Part shown: positions 15,813-22,247 of the stretch, piece after piece
Layout: each line of letters starts with the position of its first letter
Position numbering within the stretch: the stretch's first letter is position 1
Origin: Caulobacter sp. HMWF025
GTDB lineage: Bacteria; Pseudomonadota; Alphaproteobacteria; Caulobacterales; Caulobacteraceae
NCBI RefSeq assembly: GCF_003060965.1
Contig: NZ_QAII01000085.1
Span: 14,104-49,833, forward strand
Length of the DNA: 35,730 nucleotides
Reading direction: 5' to 3'
Notes under the pieces: model-generated
Databases searched by the model: none
The model's input: the letters and a program-made list of their open reading frames with translations, nothing else
Told to the model about the DNA's origin: nothing
Position numbers and translations under genes: made by a program

Positions 15813-16096
15813 CAGAACTCGACGGGGGTTCGCCCGACATCCTTGTCGCGCCTGAACAGGTCCGCGTGCTCCTCGTCGGTCAGCACGCCGAAGCGGGGAT
15901 CCAGCCAGGGCTTTGCCGCGCCCGAAGAGGCTGAGTGAACCGCCTCATTCAGGCGCCGATATTCTTCAGCCGACACCACCACAACGGCGTCCTTGCCGTT
16001 CCTGGTCAGGCGCTGCGGCCCCTCGGTACGGGCCCGCTCGACCAGTTCACTGAACTTCGCCTTGGCCTCCGCCAGGCTCCAGGTTCCGTCGGGCAT
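15812..16096 (-). CDS. Phd/YefM-type antitoxin
   Basis: A 94-residue protein with the Phd fold: WSLAEAKAKFSELVERARTEGPQRLTRNGKDAVVVVSAEEYRRL (residues about 5-50), which dimerises and binds operator DNA. The C-terminal tail (PWLDPRFGVLTDEEHADLFRRD) is the likely toxin-neutralising part. A GTG at 16099 is in frame, but the ATG at 16096 has the strong GGAGGG at 16106-16101 with a 4-nt spacer, so it is chosen. It precedes vapC with a 1-nt overlap. The 41-bp palindrome just upstream (16112-16152) is the natural autoregulatory operator. Confidence 0.92.
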   Translation of the reverse strand: MPDGTWSLAEAKAKFSELVERARTEGPQRLTRNGKDAVVVVSAEEYRRLNEAVHSASSGAAKPWLDPRFGVLTDEEHADLFRRDKDVGRTPVEF

Positions 16097-16111
16097 CACA
16101 CCCTCCGATAG

Positions 16112-16152
16112 AGAATGACCACTTTGACCAGTCTAGTCAAAGTGGTCATTCT
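16112..16152 (-). promoter_or_regulatory. 41-bp perfect palindrome, likely antitoxin operator/promoter
   Basis: Two perfect 17-bp arms (16112-16128 and 16136-16152) flank a 7-nt spacer (CAGTCTA). On the minus strand the spacer and arm edge hold ACTAGACT, which resembles a Caulobacter -10, and TTGCAAG lies 13 nt upstream as a weak -35. A dimeric Phd antitoxin bound here would cover the promoter. There is no T-run, so it is unlikely to be a terminator of the DUF3126 gene. Confidence 0.75.
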
Positions 16153-16163
16153 TGCAAGATTTC

Positions 16164-16370
16164 CTAGTCGAGGTCTTCGGCCAGGATCGCCATTTCGAAC
16201 ATGTAGGAGCCGTCCTCGTCCTCGTCCTGGAAGACCACGCCGATGAACTCGCCGGCCACTTCGACCTCGGCGGAGTCCTTCTGCTTGGGACGGGCCTTCA
16301 GGGCGATGTGCGGGTTGCCGAAGGTGCGCTTGAGATGCTTTTCGATCTTGGCGATGGCTGCAGCGTCCAC
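16164..16370 (-). CDS. DUF3126 family protein
   Basis: A 68-residue cytoplasmic protein conserved in alphaproteobacteria: AAAIAKIEKHLKRTFGNPHIALKARPKQKDSAEVEVAGEFIGVVFQDEDEDGSYMFEMAILAEDLD has the helix-beta-beta-beta layout of DUF3126, function unknown. An ATG-initiated longer form begins at 16445, but a GTG at 16370 is chosen because AAGGAG lies at 16382-16377 with a 6-nt spacer and the protein then matches the family's usual length; the extra N-terminal 25 residues would be basic low-complexity sequence overlapping the promoter. It is a single gene between two transcription units, with a good promoter at 16417-16445. Confidence 0.85.
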   Translation of the reverse strand: MDAAAIAKIEKHLKRTFGNPHIALKARPKQKDSAEVEVAGEFIGVVFQDEDEDGSYMFEMAILAEDLD

Positions 16371-16416
16371 GGGGAGCTCCTTGTGTCGAATGGGGCGCCG
16401 CGGCGCGTATCGTGGC

Positions 16417-16445
16417 GAACCTAGCGTCCCGCGCCGCAGTGGCAA
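16417..16445 (-). promoter_or_regulatory. Promoter of the DUF3126 gene
   Basis: On the minus strand, TTGCCAC (16445-16439) and GCTAGGTTC (16425-16417) are separated by 13 nt. This fits the Caulobacter housekeeping pattern TTGACGS - 10 to 14 nt - GCTANAWC. Transcription would start about 40 nt before the GTG at 16370. It supports the shorter form of the gene, since the longer form would begin inside the -35. Confidence 0.65.
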
Positions 16446-16501
16446 GCCGCTTCCGTCCCGAATTCAGGATTGGCCGTGGACGAACTGACGCAGGCCCCGG
16501 G

Positions 16502-17287
16502 CTAGGGCGCGAGGGGCTTCAGGCGGATCTCATAGAGGCGCGGCCACAGCTTGCCGGTGACGAACAGCCGGTCGGTCGCCGTGTCATAGGCGATGCCGTT
16601 CAGCACATCGACGCGGTTCCCGGCCCGGTCGGCCTCAGTCAGCAGGCCCGTAAGGTCGATCCAGCCCGTCACCTTGCCGGTCGCCGGATCAATGCGGGCG
16701 ATCAGGTCGGTCTGCCAGATGTTGGCGAAGACCTCGCCCTTCACCCACTCTAGTTCATTGAGGTTGTCCACCGGCCGACCCGCATCGGTGACCTGCACGC
16801 GGCCGGTCTCCTTCAGGGTCTCGGGGTCGAGGAACCGCAGGCTCGATGTGCCGTCGCTCATGATCAGCCGGCGGTCATCGCGGGTCAGGGCCCAGCCTTC
16901 GCCGGGATAGCTGAACTCGCCCAGCTTTTCGAACGTGGCGATGTCGTAGATGAAGCCGGTCTCGTGCTTCCAGGTCAGCTCGATCAACCGGTCTTTCCAG
17001 TCGATGATACCTTCGCCGAAATAGCGGGACTCGATCAGCCGTTCCTGTTCCGGAACGCCGGTCTCCAGCGTCACCTTGCGGATCGACGAGCGCCCCTCCA
17101 GGCCGGTGCTTTCAAACAGGAAGCCGTCGCGCCAGAACAGGCCCTCGGTGAAGGCCCCGGTGTCGTGGGGATAGGCGCGCACGACCTCGAAGCCGTAGCG
17201 CGGGGCCGGCTGGGCGGAGGCCGGCGACCAGAGCCCCGTCGCCAGCCCGGCGGCGAGGACCAGTCCTGTCCAGAAGCCAGGCCGCAC
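16502..17287 (-). CDS. Glutaminyl-peptide cyclotransferase (bacterial/plant type)
   Basis: A 261-residue secreted enzyme of the PF05096 glutamine cyclotransferase family, a five-bladed beta-propeller that turns N-terminal Gln into pyroglutamate. The signal peptide is MRPGFWTGLVLAAGLATGLWSPASA. Family motifs are clear: RAYPHDTGAFTEGLFW, LFESTGLEGRSSIRKV, YFGEGI, ELTWKHETGFIYD, GEGWALTRDDRRLIMSDGTSSLRFLDP, NLNELEWVKGEVFANIWQTDLIARIDPATGKV and VLNGIAYD, where conserved Glu and Asp residues line the active site. It acts in the periplasm. The start is a GTG at 17287, directly abutting the cysE stop (TGA at 17290-17288), so the two genes are co-transcribed and probably coupled. Confidence 0.92.
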   Translation of the reverse strand: MRPGFWTGLVLAAGLATGLWSPASAQPAPRYGFEVVRAYPHDTGAFTEGLFWRDGFLFESTGLEGRSSIRKVTLETGVPEQERLIESRYFGEGIIDWKDRLIELTWKHETGFIYDIATFEKLGEFSYPGEGWALTRDDRRLIMSDGTSSLRFLDPETLKETGRVQVTDAGRPVDNLNELEWVKGEVFANIWQTDLIARIDPATGKVTGWIDLTGLLTEADRAGNRVDVLNGIAYDTATDRLFVTGKLWPRLYEIRLKPLAP

Positions 17288-18133
17288 TCAGATCACGTAG
17301 TCGTAGACGGCCTCGGCCAGGGTGTGGTCCATCGTGCGGGCCGGCTCTTCGCAGGTCGGGCAGTTGACGATGCGGGCCGGCACCCCGGCGGCCGTGCAGT
17401 GCGGCGGCACCGGCTTGAGCACCACCGAGCCCGAGGCCACCTTGGCATAGTCGCCGATGGTGATGTTGCCGAGCACCTTGGCCCCGGCCCCGAGCAGGAC
17501 ACCCTTGCCGATCTTCGGATGGCGATCCCCGCGTCCGGCCCCGGTGCCGCCCAGGGTGACGCCGTGCAGCATCGAGACGTCGTCGCCGACCACGGCGGTC
17601 TCGCCGATGACGATCCCGGTGCCGTGGTCGATGAACACGCCGGAGCCGATCCGGGCGGCCGGGTTGATGTCGACCTGGAAAATCTCGCTGGTCCGGCTCT
17701 GCAGATGGAAGGCCAGGGTTTCGCGGCCCTCGTTCCACAGCCAGTGCGAGACCCGGTGGGTCTGCAGGGCCAGGAAGCCCTTGAAGAACAGGAACGGCTG
17801 GACATAGCCCTTGCAGGCCGGATCGCGCTCGAACACGGCGCGCAGGTCGGCTTCGGCGGCGGCGATCAGGGCGGGATCCGAACGAAAGGCGTCAGCCGCG
17901 AACTCGCGCGCCGTCATGGCCCGCATCTCCTGGTCACCCAGCTTGCGCGCCAGCTGGAAGGTCAGGGCGTCGGCGAGATTGTCGTGGCTGAGGATCACCG
18001 CATTGAGCAGCGAGGCCAGGGCCGGTTCGGCCCGGGCCGCATGCTCAGCCTGGTTGCGCAGGGCCGCCCAGACGGGGGGCGTCGACTGCTCCGTGACGAC
18101 TTCCAGACGTTTAGCCACCGGCCATTCTCCCAT
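17288..18133 (-). CDS. cysE: Serine O-acetyltransferase
   Basis: A 281-residue enzyme that acetylates L-serine with acetyl-CoA, the first step of cysteine synthesis, in the cytoplasm. The N-terminal helical SATase domain (WAALRNQAEHAARAEPALASLLNAVILSHDNLADALTFQLARKL) is followed by HRVSHWLW and the hexapeptide left-handed beta-helix (DINPAARIGSGVFIDHGTGIVIGETAVVGDDVSMLHGVTLGGTG). The catalytic His pairs are present (HRVSH; IDHGTG). A C-terminal extension with CPTCEEPARTMD carries two Cys in a CxxC arrangement. The ATG at 18133 has no clear Shine-Dalgarno; a GTG fifteen bases in (18118) with GGAG upstream is an alternative start. The gene precedes glutaminyl cyclotransferase without a gap. Confidence 0.93.
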   Translation of the reverse strand: MGEWPVAKRLEVVTEQSTPPVWAALRNQAEHAARAEPALASLLNAVILSHDNLADALTFQLARKLGDQEMRAMTAREFAADAFRSDPALIAAAEADLRAVFERDPACKGYVQPFLFFKGFLALQTHRVSHWLWNEGRETLAFHLQSRTSEIFQVDINPAARIGSGVFIDHGTGIVIGETAVVGDDVSMLHGVTLGGTGAGRGDRHPKIGKGVLLGAGAKVLGNITIGDYAKVASGSVVLKPVPPHCTAAGVPARIVNCPTCEEPARTMDHTLAEAVYDYVI

Positions 18134-18143
18134 TCGCTGCAGA

Positions 18144-18181
18144 GACTAGTACATTCTTTTTAGAAACGCACTAGTCGTCAC
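18144..18181 (-). promoter_or_regulatory. Possible cysE promoter with flanking inverted repeat
   Basis: On the minus strand, GTGACGA (18181-18175) and TCTAAAAA (18164-18157) are 10 nt apart, a loose match to the Caulobacter -35/-10. A 7-bp inverted repeat (GACTAGT 18144-18150 and ACTAGTC 18170-18176) brackets the -10, which could be a regulator site. Both calls rest on short matches. Confidence 0.3.
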
Positions 18182-18212
18182 GGGCGGCAACCTCGCCCCT
18201 CGCCGCCGGACC

Positions 18213-18836
18213 CTATCCTAGCACAAGACGGGCGAGATCGCGCGGCAGCTCTCCCTTGACCGCCATATGGTGTACGCGAAGCAGAAGTGCCACCGTCAGC
18301 ACGTCGGGCATGTGGCCGCCGACCGCCGCCTCAAGGGCCTCGCTGAACGGCACCCGGGCGACGGCGAGATCCTCGGTCTCGTCCGGCGCGGTCGGGGCCG
18401 GCGACAGCCCCATGGCCAGAAATCCGAAACCGATTTCGTCCGTCACGGAGTTGGACAGCTCCAGCCGCAGGAGCGGCCGCCAGTCCGACGCCACCAGCCC
18501 GACCTCCTCGGCCAGCTCGCGCTTGGCTCCGTCCAGAGGATCCTCACCGAGCGGCGCGCCGCCTTCCGGCAATTCCCAGCTGTATTTGGCGATGGCGAAG
18601 CGGTTCTGACCGACCAGGGTCACGGTCCCGTCCTCATGCAGGGGCACGACGCCGATCGCCTGGTTCTTGAACGATACCTTGCCGTAAAGCGCCGGCCGGC
18701 CCGTCGGCGCGATCGCCTGGTACTCGGTCACGGCGATCCACGGATTGTCATAGACGGGCTTGCTGCTGCTGACGCCCCAGGGCTGGCCATGCGGCTTTAG
18801 CCAGGACGGCTTGCGGGCATCAGAGGTGTCGGACAT
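18213..18836 (-). CDS. NUDIX hydrolase (ADP-ribose pyrophosphatase-like)
   Basis: A 207-residue cytoplasmic hydrolase. The Nudix box is intact at residues 92-114: G-x5-E-x7-REL-x-EE-x-GL (GGAPLGEDPLDGAKRELAEE then VGL), giving the Mg2+-binding Glu residues. The sequence before the box (WELPEGG) and after (RLELSNSVTDEIGFGFLAMGL) resembles ADP-ribose/NDP-sugar pyrophosphatases. A GTG at 18842 is in frame; the ATG at 18836 is chosen, though its Shine-Dalgarno is weak. It is divergent from the nitroreductase gene and follows cysE's promoter region tail to head. The substrate is uncertain: nucleoside diphosphate sugars are most likely. Confidence 0.9.
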   Translation of the reverse strand: MSDTSDARKPSWLKPHGQPWGVSSSKPVYDNPWIAVTEYQAIAPTGRPALYGKVSFKNQAIGVVPLHEDGTVTLVGQNRFAIAKYSWELPEGGAPLGEDPLDGAKRELAEEVGLVASDWRPLLRLELSNSVTDEIGFGFLAMGLSPAPTAPDETEDLAVARVPFSEALEAAVGGHMPDVLTVALLLRVHHMAVKGELPRDLARLVLG

Positions 18837-18909
18837 GGGCACTCGCGACTTGTGGCGACCGGCCTGCGGCCATAGGTGTCAGCTAGTACAATGCTTCGAG
18901 GAGATCGTC

Positions 18910-19527
18910 TTGACCGGTTCCGTTCCCCCCGCCCCGGCGTTTGGCGAAGCCCTGCCGGTCGAGGCCTCGGACGAAGCGCTGCGCTTCCTGGCGCAACGTC
19001 GCTCGGCCTCGGCCATGACCCTGACGGCCCCCGGCCCTGATGATCAGGCTTTGACCGACCTGCTCCGCATCGCCGCCCGCGTGCCGGACCACGGCAAGCT
19101 GGCCCCGTGGCGCTTTGTCATCCTGCGCGGCGAGGCCAAGGACACTTTCGCCGAGCGGATCACCCCCCTCGCCGACAGCCAGGCCAATCCGGTCAAGGCC
19201 AAGGCCGCCCTGCGCAAGCTCACTCGCCCGCCGGTCTGTATCGCGGTCATCTCGCGCCACATCCCCGGCGAGATCCCGGAATGGGAACAGCGGCAAAGCG
19301 CCTCGGCGGTATGCCATCAAATGCTGCTGGCCGCCGCCGCCATGGGCTGGGGCGCCAACTGGATCACCGACTGGTACAGCTATGACCCGCGTGCCCTGAC
19401 CCTTCTGGGCGTCGCCGAGGGCGAGCAGGTCGCCGGCTATCTCTATCTGGGCACCGCCACAGAAGCCCCGCAGGAACGCCAGCGCCCCGATATCGCGGCC
19501 ATAACCTCAGAATGGGCCCCGGCCTGA
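18910..19527 (+). CDS. YdjA-like nitroreductase family protein
   Basis: A 205-residue FMN-dependent oxidoreductase of the small nitroreductase group. LRFLAQRRSASAMTL supplies the FMN-phosphate Arg/Ser contacts, RVPDHGKLAPWRFVIL matches the RAPDHxxxQPWxF segment of E. coli YdjA, and EWEQRQSASAVCHQMLLAAAAMGWGANWITDW and VAGYLYLGTATEAPQ complete the core. The frame is open to 18760, but a TTG start at 18910 is preferred: GAGGAG lies at 18898-18903 with a 6-nt spacer, no ATG or GTG is better placed, and the length then matches the family. A GCTAGTAC element (18882-18889) upstream may be the -10. It would reduce nitro- or quinone-type compounds with NAD(P)H. Confidence 0.88.
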   Translation: MTGSVPPAPAFGEALPVEASDEALRFLAQRRSASAMTLTAPGPDDQALTDLLRIAARVPDHGKLAPWRFVILRGEAKDTFAERITPLADSQANPVKAKAALRKLTRPPVCIAVISRHIPGEIPEWEQRQSASAVCHQMLLAAAAMGWGANWITDWYSYDPRALTLLGVAEGEQVAGYLYLGTATEAPQERQRPDIAAITSEWAPA

Positions 19528-19583
19528 AGGCGGCGTTCACATCCGCGCGTTAGAGTGTCTTCGAACCGCTGGAGACGACGACC

Positions 19584-19874
19584 ATGACGCGACGCAACGA
19601 CCCCTGGACCGGCCTGGCCTGGGACCTGTGGGCCATGGGCCTGGAGGCCTCGTCGGTGATCGGCCTGCGCACCCTGAAGATCGCCGCAGGCGGCGCGACC
19701 GCCGACGCCGAGATCCGACTGATGGTCAGCGAGAAGGTCGCGGCCAGTTTCGCCCTGCCGATGATGGCCATGACCGGCCGGCTCGGAACCAGCAGCCAGG
19801 CGGTGGCGTCACGCTCGATCACCCACCTGCGCCGCAAGGTCCGCGCCAACCGGCGACGGCTGTCGAAAGGCTGA
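19584..19874 (+). CDS. Small conserved-looking protein, unknown
   Basis: A 96-residue protein with an amphipathic, mostly helical sequence (WTGLAWDLWAMGLEASSVIGLRTLKIAAGG, then EIRLMVSEKVAASFALPMMAMTGRLG) and a strongly basic tail (HLRRKVRANRRRLSKG). The layout is reminiscent of phasin-like or membrane-associated small proteins of alphaproteobacteria, but I cannot name the family. TGGAGA lies about 9 nt before the ATG. It sits between the nitroreductase and the convergent queF gene, 3 nt from the queF stop. A minus-strand ORF covers the same bases but looks like a shadow. Confidence 0.6.
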   Translation: MTRRNDPWTGLAWDLWAMGLEASSVIGLRTLKIAAGGATADAEIRLMVSEKVAASFALPMMAMTGRLGTSSQAVASRSITHLRRKVRANRRRLSKG

Positions 19875-19877
19875 GCC

Positions 19878-20333
19878 TCAGCCGCGTCCGCGGTAGGGCG
19901 CCACGCCCTGGTCAGGCACCCACAGGCCTTCGGGAGCCGGGCCGGTCTGCCAGAAGACGTCGATGGGAATACCGCCGCGCGGATACCAGTAGCCGCCGAT
20001 GCGCAGCCAGCGCGGCTCGGCGATCTCGACGATCTTGCGGGCCACCTTGACCGTGCAGTTCTCGTGGAACGAGCCGTGATTGCGGAAGCTGGTCAGATAG
20101 AGCTTCAGCGACTTGCTTTCGATCAGCCAGTCGCCCGGCGCATAGTCGATGACCAGATGGGCAAAGTCCGGCTGTCCGGTCACCGGGCACAGGGAGGTGA
20201 ACTCCGGGGCCACGAAGCGGGCCAGGTACAGCACATCGGATTGCGGATTGGGCACACGCTCGAGGACCGCCGTTTCGGGGCTCTCGGGGGCATCGACCAT
20301 CTGGCCGAGCTGGGTGACGTTGAGATCTGTCAT
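19878..20333 (-). CDS. queF: NADPH-dependent preQ0 reductase QueF
   Basis: A 151-residue unimodular QueF (7-cyano-7-deazaguanine reductase), which reduces preQ0 to preQ1 in queuosine synthesis. The catalytic Cys49 lies in [13 protein letters not shown] with Asp56, and the QueF motif ESKSLKLY (72-79) binds [16 protein letters not shown] carries the substrate-binding His/Glu. The length matches the short, single-domain type (Bacillus-like) rather than the long E. coli type. No other que gene is nearby and no preQ1 riboswitch fits in the 5' region: the promoter at 20340-20368 puts the start of transcription at or very close to the ATG. Confidence 0.95.
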   Translation of the reverse strand: MTDLNVTQLGQMVDAPESPETAVLERVPNPQSDVLYLARFVAPEFTSLCPVTGQPDFAHLVIDYAPGDWLIESKSLKLYLTSFRNHGSFHENCTVKVARKIVEIAEPRWLRIGGYWYPRGGIPIDVFWQTGPAPEGLWVPDQGVAPYRGRG

Positions 20334-20339
20334 GGGCGG

Positions 20340-20368
20340 GATTTAGGCTTCTCGCCGCAACGAGACAA
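20340..20368 (-). promoter_or_regulatory. queF promoter, probably leaderless
   Basis: On the minus strand, TTGTCTC (20368-20362) and CCTAAATC (20347-20340) are separated by 14 nt, a good match to the Caulobacter -35/-10 pattern. The A of the ATG is only 7 nt past the -10, so the mRNA would begin at or next to the start codon. No Shine-Dalgarno is visible. Confidence 0.6.
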
Positions 20369-20425
20369 GCGGTCCCGGTCCGGCTACAACAGTCCAAACA
20401 CGTGTTCGAACGCGGGAGGGACGAC

Positions 20426-21229
20426 ATGAGTGGACGGGATTTCGACGGCTTTACGGTGGTGGTGACCGGTGGCTCCACCGGCCTTGGCCGGGCCATTGCG
20501 GTCGAAACCGCCCGGCGCGGCGCCGCCCTGGTCGTGATCAACTATGCCCGCAGTGCCGATGAGGCCGAGGAAACCGCCCGTCTGGTCGCGGCCGAGGGCT
20601 CCCGGGCCGTCACCGTCCAGGGCGATGTCTCCATCGACGAAGACTGCCAAAGGATCGCCGCCGCCGCCGCCCCGAGCGGCCGGATCGATGCCCTGTTCAA
20701 CAATGCCGGCATGACCAAGTTCGCGCCCAACCATGCCGATCTGGATGCCGTGGACGCCGACGATTTCCTGCGGCTCTACGCCGTGAACGTCGTCGGAGCC
20801 TTCCAGATGGTGCGGGCTGCCCGCAGCCTGCTGGAAGCCGCCCCCCAGCCCGGGGCCGTGGTCAATACCAGCTCGATCGCCGGTGTGGTCGGCAACGGCT
20901 CCTCGATCCCCTATGCGGCCTCGAAGGGGGCCATGACCACCATGACCCTCTCCCTGGCCCGCGCCCTGGCCCCACTGATCCGGGTCAATGCCATCTGCCC
21001 GGGATTCATCGATACGCCCTGGTTCGGCAAGGCCATGGATGCCGACCGGGTCGAACGCCTGCGGACCGGCGCGGCAGCGGCGACGCCGCTGAAGGTTGCC
21101 TCGACGGCGGAGGATGTCGCCGGAGCTGCAGTCTTCCTGGCCTCCACCGCATCGCGCCACGTGACGGGCGAAACCCTGCTCGTCGATGCCGGTCTGCACC
21201 TGGGCGGCGCGAGTCTGTCGATGCGCTGA
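20426..21229 (+). CDS. Short-chain dehydrogenase/reductase
   Basis: A 267-residue classical SDR. The Rossmann cofactor motif TGGSTGLG is at 14-21, NNAG at 92-95, and the catalytic residues are Ser150, Tyr163 and Lys167 (YAASK). The post-catalytic ICPGFIDTPW and the C-terminal VTGETLLVDAGLHL are standard. The Tx4N region and the acidic/hydrophobic context do not settle NAD versus NADP. An in-frame GTG exists at 20402, but GGGAGGG at 20414-20420 places the start at the ATG 20426. It is divergent from queF, with overlapping upstream regions. The substrate is unknown. Confidence 0.93.
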   Translation: MSGRDFDGFTVVVTGGSTGLGRAIAVETARRGAALVVINYARSADEAEETARLVAAEGSRAVTVQGDVSIDEDCQRIAAAAAPSGRIDALFNNAGMTKFAPNHADLDAVDADDFLRLYAVNVVGAFQMVRAARSLLEAAPQPGAVVNTSSIAGVVGNGSSIPYAASKGAMTTMTLSLARALAPLIRVNAICPGFIDTPWFGKAMDADRVERLRTGAAAATPLKVASTAEDVAGAAVFLASTASRHVTGETLLVDAGLHLGGASLSMR

Positions 21230-21349
21230 AGACACGGGCAAAGGTAAACAAGTGTTCAGCATCTACTGTGGCCTAGCACGGTGAATCTGAAGCAAATTCG
21301 TCACACTTCGCCCAAACTTTAGCCGAAGAACGCCGTTCGCACTGGCGCT

Positions 21350-21375
21350 TTGTCTGCCTTGATTGCAACTACAGG
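21350..21375 (+). promoter_or_regulatory. Possible promoter of the TorF-type porin gene
   Basis: TTGTCTG (21350-21356) and ACTACAGG (21368-21375) are 11 nt apart, a partial match to the Caulobacter pattern. The resulting leader would be about 90 nt. The rest of the 245-base gap (21230-21474) shows no ORF or strong hairpin. Confidence 0.3.
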
Positions 21376-21474
21376 CGTGTGAGTGGCTATTTGCTGCTGA
21401 CGCCAATGCGCTTGCAGGCGCAGTCGGTCGCGGGGTTCGCCCTGACGGACGACACAGACAAGGGGATAAAACCA

Positions 21475-22167
21475 ATGAAATTCGCAAAGATTGCTCTCGT
21501 CGCGGCTGCGGCCACGGTTGCTCTGAGCGGCGCGGCCATGGCTGATGAGCTGAAGCTGTCCTACAACGTCGGTATCGCCAGCGACTACGTGTTCCGCGGC
21601 GTCAGCAACACCCAGGAAGATCCGCAGATCTTCGGCGGCATCGATGCGTCCTACGGCATCGGCTATGCCGGCGTCTGGGCCTCGAACGTCGATTTCGGCA
21701 CCGATGACCCGAGCGCGGAAATCGACCTCTATGCCGGTGTGAAGCCGACCCTGGGCGATACCTCGCTCGACCTCGGCGTCATCTACTACGGCTATGTCGA
21801 CGACAAGGGCGCGACCCCGGGTCAGTACGGCTACCTGGAACTGAAGGCCGCCGCCTCGCGCGCTGTCGGCAAGGCCACCGTGGGCGTCGCCGCCTACTAC
21901 TCGCCCGAGTTCCCCTTCGAGAGCGGCAATGCCTTCTACTACGAAGTGAACGGCTCGCTGCCGGTCGCCGAGAAGCTGTCGGTCAGCGCTGCCCTGGGTC
22001 ACCAGGAAATCAAGCACGCCGGCGACTACAACACCTGGAACATCGGCGCGACCTACGCTCTGACCGAAAAGCTGGCCGCTGACCTGCGCTACTCGGACAC
22101 CGACGAGCACGGCTACGGCGCCATCTACGGCGACCGCATCACGGTCAGCCTGAAGGCCGCCTTCTAA
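21475..22167 (+). CDS. TorF family putative porin
   Basis: A 230-residue outer-membrane beta-barrel protein. The signal peptide is MKFAKIALVAAAATVALSGAAMA. The mature start ELKLSYNVGIASDYVFRGVSNTQEDPQIFGGIDASYGIGYAGVWASNVDFG is the diagnostic beginning of the TorF family (PF09694), and the chain ends in Phe (SLKAAF), as barrel proteins do for BAM recognition. Alternating Tyr/Gly-rich strands run throughout. The frame is open upstream, but the ATG at 21475 with AAGGGG just before it begins the signal peptide. It is a monocistronic gene with a long leader and a strong terminator, as expected for an abundant envelope protein. The transported solute is unknown. Confidence 0.93.
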   Translation: MKFAKIALVAAAATVALSGAAMADELKLSYNVGIASDYVFRGVSNTQEDPQIFGGIDASYGIGYAGVWASNVDFGTDDPSAEIDLYAGVKPTLGDTSLDLGVIYYGYVDDKGATPGQYGYLELKAAASRAVGKATVGVAAYYSPEFPFESGNAFYYEVNGSLPVAEKLSVSAALGHQEIKHAGDYNTWNIGATYALTEKLAADLRYSDTDEHGYGAIYGDRITVSLKAAF

Positions 22168-22196
22168 GAACGCCAGACGTCAACGACGTTGAAGCG

Positions 22197-22230
22197 AGCC
22201 GCCCCGGGCAACCGGGGCGGCTTTTTCTTT
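22197..22230 (+). terminator. Strong intrinsic terminator after the porin gene
   Basis: A perfect 11-bp stem (22197-22207 with 22212-22222), a GCAA tetraloop, and TTTTTCTTT directly after. This is a textbook terminator, about 30 nt past the stop. Confidence 0.95.
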
Positions 22231-22247
22231 GCCGGCCTGAAGAGAAT

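Noticed and set aside
16112-16152. 41-bp palindrome as a terminator of the DUF3126 gene
   Set aside because: No T-run follows on the minus strand and it sits exactly at the antitoxin promoter.
16964-18163. 399-codon + strand ORF across cysE
   Set aside because: It covers cysE and part of the cyclotransferase on the opposite strand and has shadow-like composition.
20334-20401. preQ1 riboswitch before queF
   Set aside because: No A-rich pseudoknot tail or conserved core is present, and the promoter seems to begin transcription at the ATG.
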